Assembly: GCA_050117725.1 (NCBI GenBank)
Contig: JASFME010000028.1
Span: 1-15,081, forward strand
DNA: 15,081 bases
Direction: 5' to 3'
Source: JASFJH01 sp050117725
GTDB lineage: Bacteria > Pseudomonadota > Gammaproteobacteria > AKS1
In this document: piece by piece, positions 1-7,234 of the stretch
Numbering within the stretch: position 1 is the first letter of the stretch
Layout of the letters: every line of letters begins with the position of its first letter
Made by a program: the position numbers and the translations under genes
Notes under the pieces: model-generated
The model's database searches: none
The model's input: the letters and a program-made list of their open reading frames with translations, nothing else
What the model was told of the DNA's origin: nothing

Positions 1-634
1 TGCCGATATGGAAACATTGTACGAGGTCACTCCGGAACAGGCCTGTGCGCATCCAAACTGGGATATGGGACGGAAGATCTCGGTAGATTCGGCGACCATG
101 ATGAACAAGGGGCTCGAAGTGATCGAGGCCTGCTGGTTGTTCAATGTTGAGCCGGATGACATTGAAGTTGTGATCCACAAGCAAAGCGTGATCCATTCCA
201 TGGTGGATTATGCGGACGGCTCGGTGCTGGCCCAGCTCGGCAACCCGGATATGCGCACGCCGATTGCGAATGCGATGGCCTGGCCTGAGCGAATTGAGGC
301 AGGGGTGGACAGCCTGGATTTGTTTGATATTGCGCGGCTGGATTTTGAACGTCCCGACCTGCAGCGTTTTGCCTGTTTGCGTCTTGCCTACGAGGCAATT
401 CGCACCGGCGGCACGGCAACTACCGTCCTGAATGCGGCCAATGAAGTCGCCGTGCAGGCTTTCCTCGATGGCAGACTCGGTTTTACGCGTATCGCGGCAG
501 TTATTGAACAAACCCTGGCAAGCGTTGAACCATTGCCAGCGGATACACTCGAAGTGATATTAAATACAGACACCCTGGCGCGTCAGACTGCGAATGACAT
601 GATGCAGTCAGATGCGAAACAACTTGTACACTGA
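1..634 (+). CDS. dxr: 1-deoxy-D-xylulose 5-phosphate reductoisomerase, 3' part (5' end outside window)
   Basis: Dxr converts DXP to 2-C-methyl-D-erythritol 4-phosphate with NADPH in the cytoplasm, the committed step of the MEP isoprenoid pathway. The reading frame is open from base 2, so the gene begins upstream; about 210 C-terminal residues of a protein usually near 400 are present. The first codons correspond to about residue 193 of the E. coli enzyme. The block HPNWDMGRKISVDSATMMNK followed by GLE is nearly identical to E. coli and carries the equivalents of H209, W212, S222, N227, K228 and E231, which bind substrate and metal. SVIHSMVDYADGSVLAQLG and PDMRTPIA follow, then the C-terminal helical region. 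The TGA stop is 3 bases before rseP, as in Pseudomonas-type clusters. The methionine at base 8 is internal, not a start. The identification is firm from sequence recall. Confidence 0.97.
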   Translation, partial: ADMETLYEVTPEQACAHPNWDMGRKISVDSATMMNKGLEVIEACWLFNVEPDDIEVVIHKQSVIHSMVDYADGSVLAQLGNPDMRTPIANAMAWPERIEAGVDSLDLFDIARLDFERPDLQRFACLRLAYEAIRTGGTATTVLNAANEVAVQAFLDGRLGFTRIAAVIEQTLASVEPLPADTLEVILNTDTLARQTANDMMQSDAKQLVH

Positions 635-637
635 ATT

Positions 638-1999
638 ATGACTATCCTGCTTTCTGCTGTTTCCTTTATTGTCGTCATAGGGATTCTCGTGACGGCGCAT
701 GAGTTCGGCCACTTCTGGGTAGCGCGTCGCTGCGGCGTCAAGGTGTTGCGCTTCTCGATAGGTTTTGGCAAACCATTGCTGCGCTGGCGTGGTAAACGTG
801 ATGATACCGAGTATGTGCTGGCGACGATTCCGCTCGGTGGTTATGTGAAGATGCTTGACGAGCGTGAAGCGCCCGTCAGCGCCGATGAACAACACCGTGC
901 CTTTAATCGTCAGTCCCTGGCGGTACGCAGCGCGATTGTCAGCGCCGGCCCGGTATTCAATTTCCTGCTGGCAATCGTTGCCTTCTGGTGCATGTTCATG
1001 GTCGGCGTTGAAGGTCTGAAACCGATCATTTCTGATGTTGATGAAAACTCCCTTGCTGCCAGTGCCGGCCTGCAAGCCAACCAGGAAATCATTGCGGTTT
1101 CAGGGAAACCTACGCCGAGTTGGGACCAGGTGCTGTTGCGCGTGTTCGAGGATGTGATTGACGACCAGCCCACTACTCATGTCACGGTACGTGACGAGGC
1201 CGGCAAGGAAAGCCAACACGGACTCAATATCAGCCAGATCACAGCAGACGTGGGGCGCGGGAAACTGCTCGGGGTGTTAGGGCTCCACCCAACCTTGCCA
1301 CGCATCCCGCCAGTGATCGGCAAGCTTATCGAGAATGAGCCGGCCAGCCAGGCAGGTCTGTTGCCCGGTGACCGGATCGTCCAGGTGGATAACATGCCGG
1401 TTGAGGACTGGCGCGACTGGGTCAGGTATATCAAGGCGCGCCCGGGCAGCCGTATCGATGTCCTCGTTGAACGTGATGGCAAACCACAGACGATCACCCT
1501 GATCCCGGCAACAAAACAAGCTGATTCAAAGAGTTATGGTTACGTCGGAGCGGCGCTCAGTGAACTTCCGGCGACCCCAGATCATTTGCGCAGTGTGATA
1601 CAATATTCACCGCTTGCCGCGGCAGGAGAGGCTGTGGCCAGGACCGGCCGGGTCAGCCTGTTGATGCTGCGGATGTTGTACAAGATGGTGATTGGCGAGG
1701 CCTCGATTAGCAATATCAGCGGCCCGATTACGATCGCCGAATACGCCGGCTATTCGGCGATTGCCGGGTTGGCAGAATCACTGGCATTTCTTGCGCTGGT
1801 CAGTGTCAGCCTCGGCGTGCTGAACCTGTTACCGATTCCGGTGCTCGATGGCGGCCATCTTTTGTACTATCTTGTTGAACTCGTAAAAGGTAGTCCGGTA
1901 TCTGAAAAGGTACAATTGCTGGGTCAACAGATTGGCCTTGTGATTCTGGCGATGTTGATTACACTGGCCTTTTATAATGATATAACGCGCTTGCTGTAA
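638..1999 (+). CDS. rseP: RseP, site-2 intramembrane zinc metalloprotease (sigma-E pathway)
   Basis: RseP is an inner-membrane protease that cuts the anti-sigma factor RseA after DegS has trimmed it, releasing sigma-E; it also clears signal-peptide remnants. The product is 453 aa (E. coli about 450). Visible features: a first membrane segment (about residues 5-25) ending in the zinc motif HEFGH (21-25, catalytic E22), the PLGGYVKM stretch, a second membrane segment around 103-125 beginning AGPVFNF, two periplasmic PDZ domains (the second has ASQAGLLPGDRI around 236-247), and a C-terminal membrane segment with NLLPIPVLDGG, where N396 and D404 match E. coli N394 and D402. The ATG lies 3 bases after the dxr stop and has no clear Shine-Dalgarno, so translation is probably coupled to dxr. 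The substrate RseA is not encoded here. The family assignment is very secure. Confidence 0.97.
   Translation: MTILLSAVSFIVVIGILVTAHEFGHFWVARRCGVKVLRFSIGFGKPLLRWRGKRDDTEYVLATIPLGGYVKMLDEREAPVSADEQHRAFNRQSLAVRSAIVSAGPVFNFLLAIVAFWCMFMVGVEGLKPIISDVDENSLAASAGLQANQEIIAVSGKPTPSWDQVLLRVFEDVIDDQPTTHVTVRDEAGKESQHGLNISQITADVGRGKLLGVLGLHPTLPRIPPVIGKLIENEPASQAGLLPGDRIVQVDNMPVEDWRDWVRYIKARPGSRIDVLVERDGKPQTITLIPATKQADSKSYGYVGAALSELPATPDHLRSVIQYSPLAAAGEAVARTGRVSLLMLRMLYKMVIGEASISNISGPITIAEYAGYSAIAGLAESLAFLALVSVSLGVLNLLPIPVLDGGHLLYYLVELVKGSPVSEKVQLLGQQIGLVILAMLITLAFYNDITRLL
1877..1905 (+). promoter_or_regulatory. Candidate sigma-E type promoter for bamA inside the 3' end of rseP
   Basis: GAACTC at 1877-1882 matches the sigma-E -35 consensus GAACTT at 5 of 6 positions, and TCTGA at 1901-1905 matches the -10 core. 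The spacer is 18 bases, against about 16 in classical E. coli examples, and contains an AAAA tract as degP does. In E. coli a sigma-E promoter for bamA also lies inside rseP, which is the main contextual support. The -10 bases encode part of a conserved protein segment (GSPVSEKVQ), so the match may be a by-product of coding. The call is tentative. Confidence 0.25.
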
Positions 2000-2026
2000 G
2001 CGGCGCCGGGTGGGAATAACAATAAA

Positions 2027-4393
2027 ATGAAGAAGCAAATCTGCGTACTGGCCCTTTTGATGTTGGCCTGGACGACAGCAGCCTGGTCGATAGACAGTTT
2101 CGTTGTCAGGGATATTCGTGTTGAAGGTCTGCAACGTATTTCGGCGGGGACCGTTTTCAATTATCTGCCAATCAAGATTGGCGAGCAGATTGACGATCAG
2201 CGCTCTGCTGAAGTTATCCGTGCCCTGTTTAAATCCGGTTTTTTCCAGGATGTCCGCCTGGAACGCGACGGGAATGTATTGATCGTATTTGTCGCAGAGC
2301 GGCCATCGATCGCCCAGATTGATTTCTCAGGCAATAAATCGCTCGAAATTGAGGAACTCAGGGAAGGTCTCAAGACGATTGGCTTTGCCGAAGGCCGTGT
2401 CTATGACAAATCATTGCTCGACAAGGTCGAACAAGAATTGCGTCGTATTTATTTCAGCCAGGGCAAATATGGCGTCAAAATCGACAAAACGATAACCCCG
2501 CTTGAACGCAATCGTGTCGCGATTACGCTTGATATATCGGAAGGTGTGGCGGCGCGAATTCACCAGATTAATATTGTCGGCAATACAACTTACGCCGATA
2601 AAGATCTGCTCGAGGAATTCGAATTAACTACGCCGACGTTGTTTTCGTTTTACACAGGTACCGATCAGTATTCACGCCAGAAACTGGCCGCTGATCTGGA
2701 GAGACTGCGCTCATTCTATTTGAACCGTGGGTATATCAACTTTAACGTGGATTCGACCCAGGTCACGATTACACCTGATCGCAAAGACATCTATATCACC
2801 ATCAACATTACGGAAGGTGAGCGTTACGCGATAAACAAGGTAAAACTCGCCGGTGAAATAGTTGTTCCCCAGGAAGAGTTATTCAACCTGGTTGAGATAC
2901 GCCAGGGCGATCATTTCTCGCGACGCAAGGCGACAGAAACAAGTAACGCCATTACGCAACGACTGGGCAATGATGGCTATGCCTTTGCCAACGTCAATGT
3001 CGTGCCAGAGGTCGATGAAAAAACGAAAAGTGTCGATATCACGTTCTTTATTGACCCGGGTCGCCGCGCTTATGTCCGACGCATCAACTTTGCGGGGAAC
3101 CTGCGTACAAGGGATGAAGTGCTGCGTCGGGAAATGCGCCAGTTTGAAAGCGCCTGGATTTCCACCGAGAATGTGGAACGCTCCAAGCAGCGGCTCGACA
3201 GGCTGGGTTATTTCGAAGAGGTCAGCGTTGAAACACCGGCCGTTCCGGGTACGACTGACCAGGTCGATGTGAACTTCAAGGTCAAGGAGCGTGCCTCGGG
3301 TAATCTGCTCGCCGGTGTTGGTTTTTCTGATTCTCAGGGGCTGGTATTCAATGCCAGTGTCAGCCAGGACAACTTCCTCGGCAGCGGCAAACGTGTCGTG
3401 GTAGGCTTTGACAACAGCGAGGTCAACACGGTTTACCGGTTTGCATATGTAAACCCGTACTACACCGAAGACGGTGTCAGCCGCGGTTTCAATTTCCTGT
3501 ACCGTGAGACGGACGCCGAAGAGGCCAACATTGCCCGCTATACCTCGGACGTGGCGAGACTGGGGATGTCGTTTGGTATTCCCCTGACGGAATATAATAG
3601 TGCCGGTTTCAGCATCAATTACCAGAAGATCACGATTAACACGTCGGTCAACACGCCGGTAAGTTTTACTAATTACCTGGCCGACAACGACAGTTCATTC
3701 GATGTTACTATTGACCCTGGTGCAGATGGCGCATCTGGTACTGCGGATGATTTCCCCTCTGTTGGCGACTCGGCGAGTTTCAATATCTTTGCGTTGAACG
3801 GTAGCTACAGCCAGGACACGCGCAACCGGCGCATCTTCCCGGAGCGCGGCACCTTGCACAGCATAACGGCTGAATTTGCCATACCCGGCAGTGATCTGAC
3901 CTATTACAAACTCGATTACCGCCACGAGCGTTATCACCCGCTGTCGCGTGATCTGACGCTCGGCCTGAAAGGCCAGTTCGGATACGGTGACGGCTATGGT
4001 GATACCGGAGACTTGCCATTCTTCGAGAATTTCCTCGCCGGTGGTGGCCGTTCGATTCGTGGCTTTGAAGACAATACGCTTGGCCCGAAAGACCCGCGCA
4101 CGGGCGATCCGCTGGGCGGTAATGTCAAGCTGGCAGGCTCGGCTGAGCTGATTTTCCCGGTGCCTTGGGTCAAGGACAAAAACGCCTGGCGATTTACGGG
4201 TTTTGTCGATGCCGGTAACGTGTACGGATCTGACGAGGACCTGGATCTGGCGGAATTACGCTATTCTACCGGTGTTGGCGTGACCTGGCTGTCGCCATTC
4301 GGCGCACTGACCTTCAGTGTTGCGGCGCCGTTTAACGAACAGGAAGGTGACGAAACGAAGAGCTTCCAGTTCAACTTCGGTTCGTCATTCTGA
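2027..4393 (+). CDS. bamA: BamA, outer-membrane protein assembly factor
   Basis: BamA is the Omp85-family core of the BAM complex and folds beta-barrel proteins into the outer membrane. The product is 788 aa (E. coli 810). A Sec signal peptide starts MKKQICVLALLMLAW, with likely cleavage after S21. Five POTRA domains span roughly 22-92, 93-172, 175-263, 266-344 and 347-420, and the 16-strand barrel covers about 425-788. The hallmark R-G-F motif of loop 6 is at 678-680 within GGGRSIRGFEDNTLGP, and the protein ends in Phe (FNFGSSF), as outer-membrane beta-signals usually do. A purine-rich GGTGGGA about 12 bases upstream may be the ribosome site. Extracellular loop 4 carries an unusual Asp/Gly-rich stretch (563-575). 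The gene is 27 bases after rseP and 49 before skp, the classic order. Close paralogues such as TamA lack five POTRAs and this neighbourhood. Confidence 0.98.
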   Translation: MKKQICVLALLMLAWTTAAWSIDSFVVRDIRVEGLQRISAGTVFNYLPIKIGEQIDDQRSAEVIRALFKSGFFQDVRLERDGNVLIVFVAERPSIAQIDFSGNKSLEIEELREGLKTIGFAEGRVYDKSLLDKVEQELRRIYFSQGKYGVKIDKTITPLERNRVAITLDISEGVAARIHQINIVGNTTYADKDLLEEFELTTPTLFSFYTGTDQYSRQKLAADLERLRSFYLNRGYINFNVDSTQVTITPDRKDIYITINITEGERYAINKVKLAGEIVVPQEELFNLVEIRQGDHFSRRKATETSNAITQRLGNDGYAFANVNVVPEVDEKTKSVDITFFIDPGRRAYVRRINFAGNLRTRDEVLRREMRQFESAWISTENVERSKQRLDRLGYFEEVSVETPAVPGTTDQVDVNFKVKERASGNLLAGVGFSDSQGLVFNASVSQDNFLGSGKRVVVGFDNSEVNTVYRFAYVNPYYTEDGVSRGFNFLYRETDAEEANIARYTSDVARLGMSFGIPLTEYNSAGFSINYQKITINTSVNTPVSFTNYLADNDSSFDVTIDPGADGASGTADDFPSVGDSASFNIFALNGSYSQDTRNRRIFPERGTLHSITAEFAIPGSDLTYYKLDYRHERYHPLSRDLTLGLKGQFGYGDGYGDTGDLPFFENFLAGGGRSIRGFEDNTLGPKDPRTGDPLGGNVKLAGSAELIFPVPWVKDKNAWRFTGFVDAGNVYGSDEDLDLAELRYSTGVGVTWLSPFGALTFSVAAPFNEQEGDETKSFQFNFGSSF

Positions 4394-4431
4394 CAAATCC
4401 GGTATATATTAGGCATAGAGAAAGAAATCCT

Positions 4432-4435
4432 GGAG
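4432..4435 (+). promoter_or_regulatory. Shine-Dalgarno GGAG deciding the TTG start of skp
   Basis: GGAG lies 7 bases before the TTG at 4443. In that frame a TAG stop at 4416-4418 closes the reading frame upstream, and no ATG or GTG lies between. TTG is therefore the only start that keeps the whole signal peptide. Confidence 0.7.
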
Positions 4436-4442
4436 TAGAGCT

Positions 4443-4964
4443 TTGAACCGATTCCTCAAAAATTTTGTATTCCTGTCAAGCCTGGTAGCTTTTTCCCTGC
4501 CTGTTTTTGCCCAGGATTTGAAGGTGGGCATTGTCGACCCGAATAAACTGCTGGAAGACGCACCTCAGGCCAGGATCGCCCTTGCCAAGCTGGAAAAAGA
4601 GTTTGCAGCACGCGACAAGCAGCTGCGGCAGGAACAGATCGCCATCAAAAAGCTTGAAGAGCGACTGAGCCGTGATGGCGCGATCATGTCTGATGCCGAG
4701 CGTCGCAAGATTGAACGGGATGTTATTTCCCGTAAACGCGATCTTCGCCGTTCCCTTGATGAACTGAGAGAGGACAGGACTTTCCGCAGTAACGAAGAAC
4801 GTAACAAGCTGTTACGTTATCTGAACGATGCAATTGCTGCAGTAGGTAAAGAAGAAAGCTTCGACCTTATCCTGTATGAAGGTATCGCCTTTGCCGATCC
4901 AAAGATCGATCTGACCCAGAAGATCCTGCAACGTCTTAAAGCAGAAGCCAGCAACAAGAAATAA
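4443..4964 (+). CDS. skp: Skp/OmpH family periplasmic chaperone
   Basis: Skp is a trimeric, jellyfish-shaped periplasmic chaperone that holds unfolded outer-membrane proteins for delivery to BAM. The product is 173 aa, close to the usual 160-175. A signal peptide occupies residues 1-23, with basic residues (R3, K6) followed by a hydrophobic core ending LPVFA, and a likely cut before Q24. The mature protein starts DLKVGIVDPNKLL, forming the head beta-strand, followed by a long Lys/Glu/Arg-rich helical hairpin (about 45-120, coiled-coil tentacles) and a C-terminal return to the head (FDLILYEGIAFADPKIDLT). Translation starts at TTG, supported by GGAG 7 bases upstream. The gene sits between bamA (49-base gap) and lpxD (6-base gap). 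The 49-base gap holds a TATATT at 4405-4410 but no convincing partner -35. Skp sequences diverge widely, but signal peptide, fold pattern and position agree. Confidence 0.93.
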   Translation: MNRFLKNFVFLSSLVAFSLPVFAQDLKVGIVDPNKLLEDAPQARIALAKLEKEFAARDKQLRQEQIAIKKLEERLSRDGAIMSDAERRKIERDVISRKRDLRRSLDELREDRTFRSNEERNKLLRYLNDAIAAVGKEESFDLILYEGIAFADPKIDLTQKILQRLKAEASNKK

Positions 4965-4970
4965 TTCAGC

Positions 4971-6002
4971 GTGACATATACCCTGGGTGAACTTGCACAG
5001 TATGTAAATGGAACAATTCAGGGTGATGCGGACTGCCTGATCGAAAAAGTCGCACCCCTGGAGACGGCCGTTTCCGGGCAGATTGCCTTTTTGTCCAATC
5101 CACGATTACGCCAGCACCTCGCAGAGACGCAAGCATCGGCAGTGATTCTGTCAGAAGAGATGTTGAACGATTGCCCGGTCGCGGCAATTGTTGTTGATAA
5201 CCCGCATCTTGCCTATGCCAGAATTGCGCAACTCTTGAATCCTGTGCAGCAACCTGATCCAGGCGTTCATGCCACTGCGGTGGTGGATTCAACCGCAAGT
5301 ATCTCCTCTTCTGCAGCTATCGGTGCACATTGCGTCATTGGTGCAGGCAGTCATATTGGCGCGAATGTTGTGATTGGTGCCGGTTGTATCATTGGCGAGA
5401 GGGTTACAATTGGCCTGGATAGCAGGCTGGTCGCAAATATTACCCTGTGTGACGGGGTCGTGCTGGGTGAACGGGGGATCATTCAACCCGGCGTTGTCAT
5501 CGGTGCTGATGGTTTTGGCCTGGCGAATGATAATGGTCAGTGGGTCAAGGTGCCGCAGCTGGGTACTGTGATTATCGGTAATGATGTCGAGATTGGTGCC
5601 AGTACCACGATTGATCGCGGTGCATTGACTGACACCGTTATTGAAGATGGCGTCAAGCTGGATAACCAGATACAGGTCGCACATAACGTGGTTATCGGTG
5701 CAAATACAGCGATTGCCGGTTGCGTTGGCATTGCCGGTAGTGCGCGTATTGGCCAGCGCTGCACGATAGGTGGCAGTGCCGGTATACTTGGCCATCTTGA
5801 AATCGCTGATGATGTACACGTCACGGCCAAGTCACTGGTGACAAAATCAATTACTCGCCCGGGTGTGTATTCATCGGGCACACCGTTGCAGGAAAACCGG
5901 GATTGGCACCGGAGTGTTGTGCGCTTCCGCCAGCTTGACGATATGGCCCGGCGGCTGAAGGCGCTTGAAAAACAGATTCAGAAAATTACAGATGAGAGAT
6001 GA
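4971..6002 (+). CDS. lpxD: UDP-3-O-(3-hydroxyacyl)glucosamine N-acyltransferase LpxD
   Basis: LpxD is the third enzyme of lipid A synthesis. It transfers a 3-hydroxyacyl chain from ACP to the 2-amino group of UDP-3-O-acyl-glucosamine in the cytoplasm. The product is 343 aa (E. coli 341). An N-terminal uridine-binding domain (about 1-100) is followed by a left-handed beta-helix of hexapeptide repeats (about 105-310, many IGA/VIG triplets) and a C-terminal helix. The catalytic His is H238 in DNQIQVAHNVVIG (E. coli H239); GADGFGLANDNGQWVKVPQLG and IEIGA-like TTIDRGAL are also conserved. The start is GTG, 6 bases after skp; the N-terminus MTYTLGELAQ aligns with the family and no better start is present. 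The Shine-Dalgarno is weak (purines near 4956-4961), so coupling to skp is likely. The position equivalent to the E. coli chain-length residue M290 is L289. Confidence 0.97.
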   Translation: MTYTLGELAQYVNGTIQGDADCLIEKVAPLETAVSGQIAFLSNPRLRQHLAETQASAVILSEEMLNDCPVAAIVVDNPHLAYARIAQLLNPVQQPDPGVHATAVVDSTASISSSAAIGAHCVIGAGSHIGANVVIGAGCIIGERVTIGLDSRLVANITLCDGVVLGERGIIQPGVVIGADGFGLANDNGQWVKVPQLGTVIIGNDVEIGASTTIDRGALTDTVIEDGVKLDNQIQVAHNVVIGANTAIAGCVGIAGSARIGQRCTIGGSAGILGHLEIADDVHVTAKSLVTKSITRPGVYSSGTPLQENRDWHRSVVRFRQLDDMARRLKALEKQIQKITDER

Positions 6003-6007
6003 GAGGG
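6001..6007 (+). promoter_or_regulatory. Shine-Dalgarno GAGAGGG of fabZ
   Basis: GAGAGGG overlaps the lpxD stop codon and ends 4 bases before the fabZ ATG at 6012. It is one of the clearest ribosome sites in the cluster. Confidence 0.65.
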
Positions 6008-6011
6008 CATC

Positions 6012-6458
6012 ATGCCAGAATTGAATATTCATGAGGTGATGAAACACCTGCCACACCGTTACCCGTTCCTGCTGGTTGATCGGGTTATCGATTACACGCC
6101 GGGTGAATCACTGCATGCATTAAAGAACGTGACAGTGAACGAGCCGCATTTCCCGGGGCACTTCCCTCATCATCCGGTGATGCCGGGGGTTCTGATCCTG
6201 GAGGCACTTGCCCAGGCGACGGGTATCCTGGCCTTTGTCACCACCGATACACTACCCGATGAGAATTCGCTGTATTACTTTGTCGGTATCGACAACGCGC
6301 GTTTCAAGCAGCCGGTGCTGCCGGGCGATCAGCTGCATTTGCATGTTCATGTCATTCGTGAAAAGCGCGGGTTGTGGAAATTTGGCGCCGAGGCGAGGGT
6401 TGATGACAAGGTGGTCACGAGTGCCGAACTCATGTGTGCCAGGCGTGAGGTTGGTTAG
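6012..6458 (+). CDS. fabZ: 3-hydroxyacyl-[acyl-carrier-protein] dehydratase FabZ
   Basis: FabZ dehydrates (3R)-hydroxyacyl-ACP to trans-2-enoyl-ACP in type II fatty acid synthesis. The product is 148 aa (E. coli 151) with a single hot-dog fold. LPHRYPFLLVDRV (13-25) is the family signature. H50 in FPGHFPHHPVMPGVL and E64 in LILEALAQATG are the catalytic pair (E. coli H54 and E68). YYFVGIDNARFKQPVLPGDQL matches the substrate-tunnel region. The gene lies 9 bases after lpxD and its TAG stop shares one base with the lpxA GTG. That linkage fits the known competition between FabZ and LpxA for the 3-hydroxyacyl-ACP pool, which sets the phospholipid to lipid A balance. FabA is excluded by length and by the Glu (rather than Asp) catalytic residue. 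Confidence 0.98.
   Translation: MPELNIHEVMKHLPHRYPFLLVDRVIDYTPGESLHALKNVTVNEPHFPGHFPHHPVMPGVLILEALAQATGILAFVTTDTLPDENSLYYFVGIDNARFKQPVLPGDQLHLHVHVIREKRGLWKFGAEARVDDKVVTSAELMCARREVG
6447..6450 (+). promoter_or_regulatory. Shine-Dalgarno GAGG supporting the GTG start of lpxA
   Basis: GAGG inside the last codons of fabZ lies 7 bases before the GTG at 6458-6460. The GTG overlaps the fabZ stop (TAGTG), so ribosomes finishing fabZ can restart here. Confidence 0.6.
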
Positions 6459-7234
6459 TGACGGAGATTCACCAACAGGCGCTGGTTGACCCCACGGCAG
6501 AGATTGACGAGGATGTCAGTATCGGACCGTTTTCGGTGATCGGGCCGGATGTGCGGATTGCTGCCGGCACGCGCATCGCTTCCCATGTCGTGATCAATGG
6601 CCCAACCCGCATCGGCAAGCATAACGAGATATTCCAGTTTGCCTCGCTGGGTGATGCGCCGCAGGATATCGGTTACCAGGGTGAACCGACCCGGCTCGAG
6701 ATCGGCGATCACAATGTTATCCGGGAGAGCTGCACCATCAGTCGTGGCACGGTGCACGGTGGCGGTGTGACCCGTTTCGGCAGCCATAATTTTATGATGG
6801 CCTACGCGCATGTCGCGCACGATTGCCAGGTCGGTGACCACGGTATTTTTGCCAATGGTGCATCGCTGGGTGGTCATGTCGAACTCGGTGATTACGTTAC
6901 CCTCGGTGGCTATGCGCTGATCCACCAGCATGTGCGAGTGGGTTCGTACAGCTTTTGTGGCATGGGGGCAGGGGTATCCAAAGACGTTCCCCCCTACATG
7001 ATGATTGCCGGGCATCCGGCACAACCCCATGGCCTGAATGCCGTCGGCCTGAAGCGCCGTGGATTCGATCGTGAGCAAATCAAACGCTTGCGCCAGGCCT
7101 ACAAGCTTCTTTATTTGAGCGGCATGAAGCTCGACGACGCAGTGCAGGCTATCGAACAGCTCGACAGCAACTGCGACAGGCTGGCCGCCCTGGTCAATTT
7201 CATCAAGTCCTCAAAGCGTAGCATTGTCCGCTAA
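6458..7234 (+). CDS. lpxA: Acyl-ACP--UDP-N-acetylglucosamine O-acyltransferase LpxA
   Basis: LpxA carries out the first step of lipid A synthesis, moving a (3R)-hydroxyacyl group from ACP to the 3-OH of UDP-GlcNAc; it is a cytoplasmic trimer. The product is 258 aa, the Pseudomonas length (E. coli 262). A left-handed beta-helix of hexapeptide repeats fills about residues 1-185 (SIGPFSVIGPDVRI and similar), followed by a helical C-terminal domain containing LKRRGFDREQIKRLRQAYKLL. The catalytic His is H121 in AYAHVAHDCQVG (E. coli H125). Residue M169 in SFCGMGAGVSKDVPPYM aligns with the hydrocarbon-ruler position (E. coli G173, P. aeruginosa M169), which predicts use of short 3-hydroxydecanoyl chains. 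The start is GTG, supported by GAGG 7 bases upstream. The gene overlaps fabZ and lpxB by one base each. Confidence 0.98.
   Translation: MTEIHQQALVDPTAEIDEDVSIGPFSVIGPDVRIAAGTRIASHVVINGPTRIGKHNEIFQFASLGDAPQDIGYQGEPTRLEIGDHNVIRESCTISRGTVHGGGVTRFGSHNFMMAYAHVAHDCQVGDHGIFANGASLGGHVELGDYVTLGGYALIHQHVRVGSYSFCGMGAGVSKDVPPYMMIAGHPAQPHGLNAVGLKRRGFDREQIKRLRQAYKLLYLSGMKLDDAVQAIEQLDSNCDRLAALVNFIKSSKRSIVR

Noticed and set aside
4360..4393. Sigma-E-like promoter for skp (GAGCTT or CAACTT with TCTGA at the bamA stop)
   Set aside because: The spacers are 23 or 11 bases, neither compatible with sigma-E, and the TCTGA is the bamA stop context.
4405..4410. TATATT as a -10 box before skp
   Set aside because: No acceptable -35 lies 16-18 bases upstream; the match alone is too weak.
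6455..7078. 207-codon minus-strand frame opposite lpxA, and a similar 176-codon frame opposite lpxD (5289-5819)
   Set aside because: Both arise from the repetitive hexapeptide coding pattern read backwards. The apparent repeats in the translation are mirror images of the beta-helix repeats.
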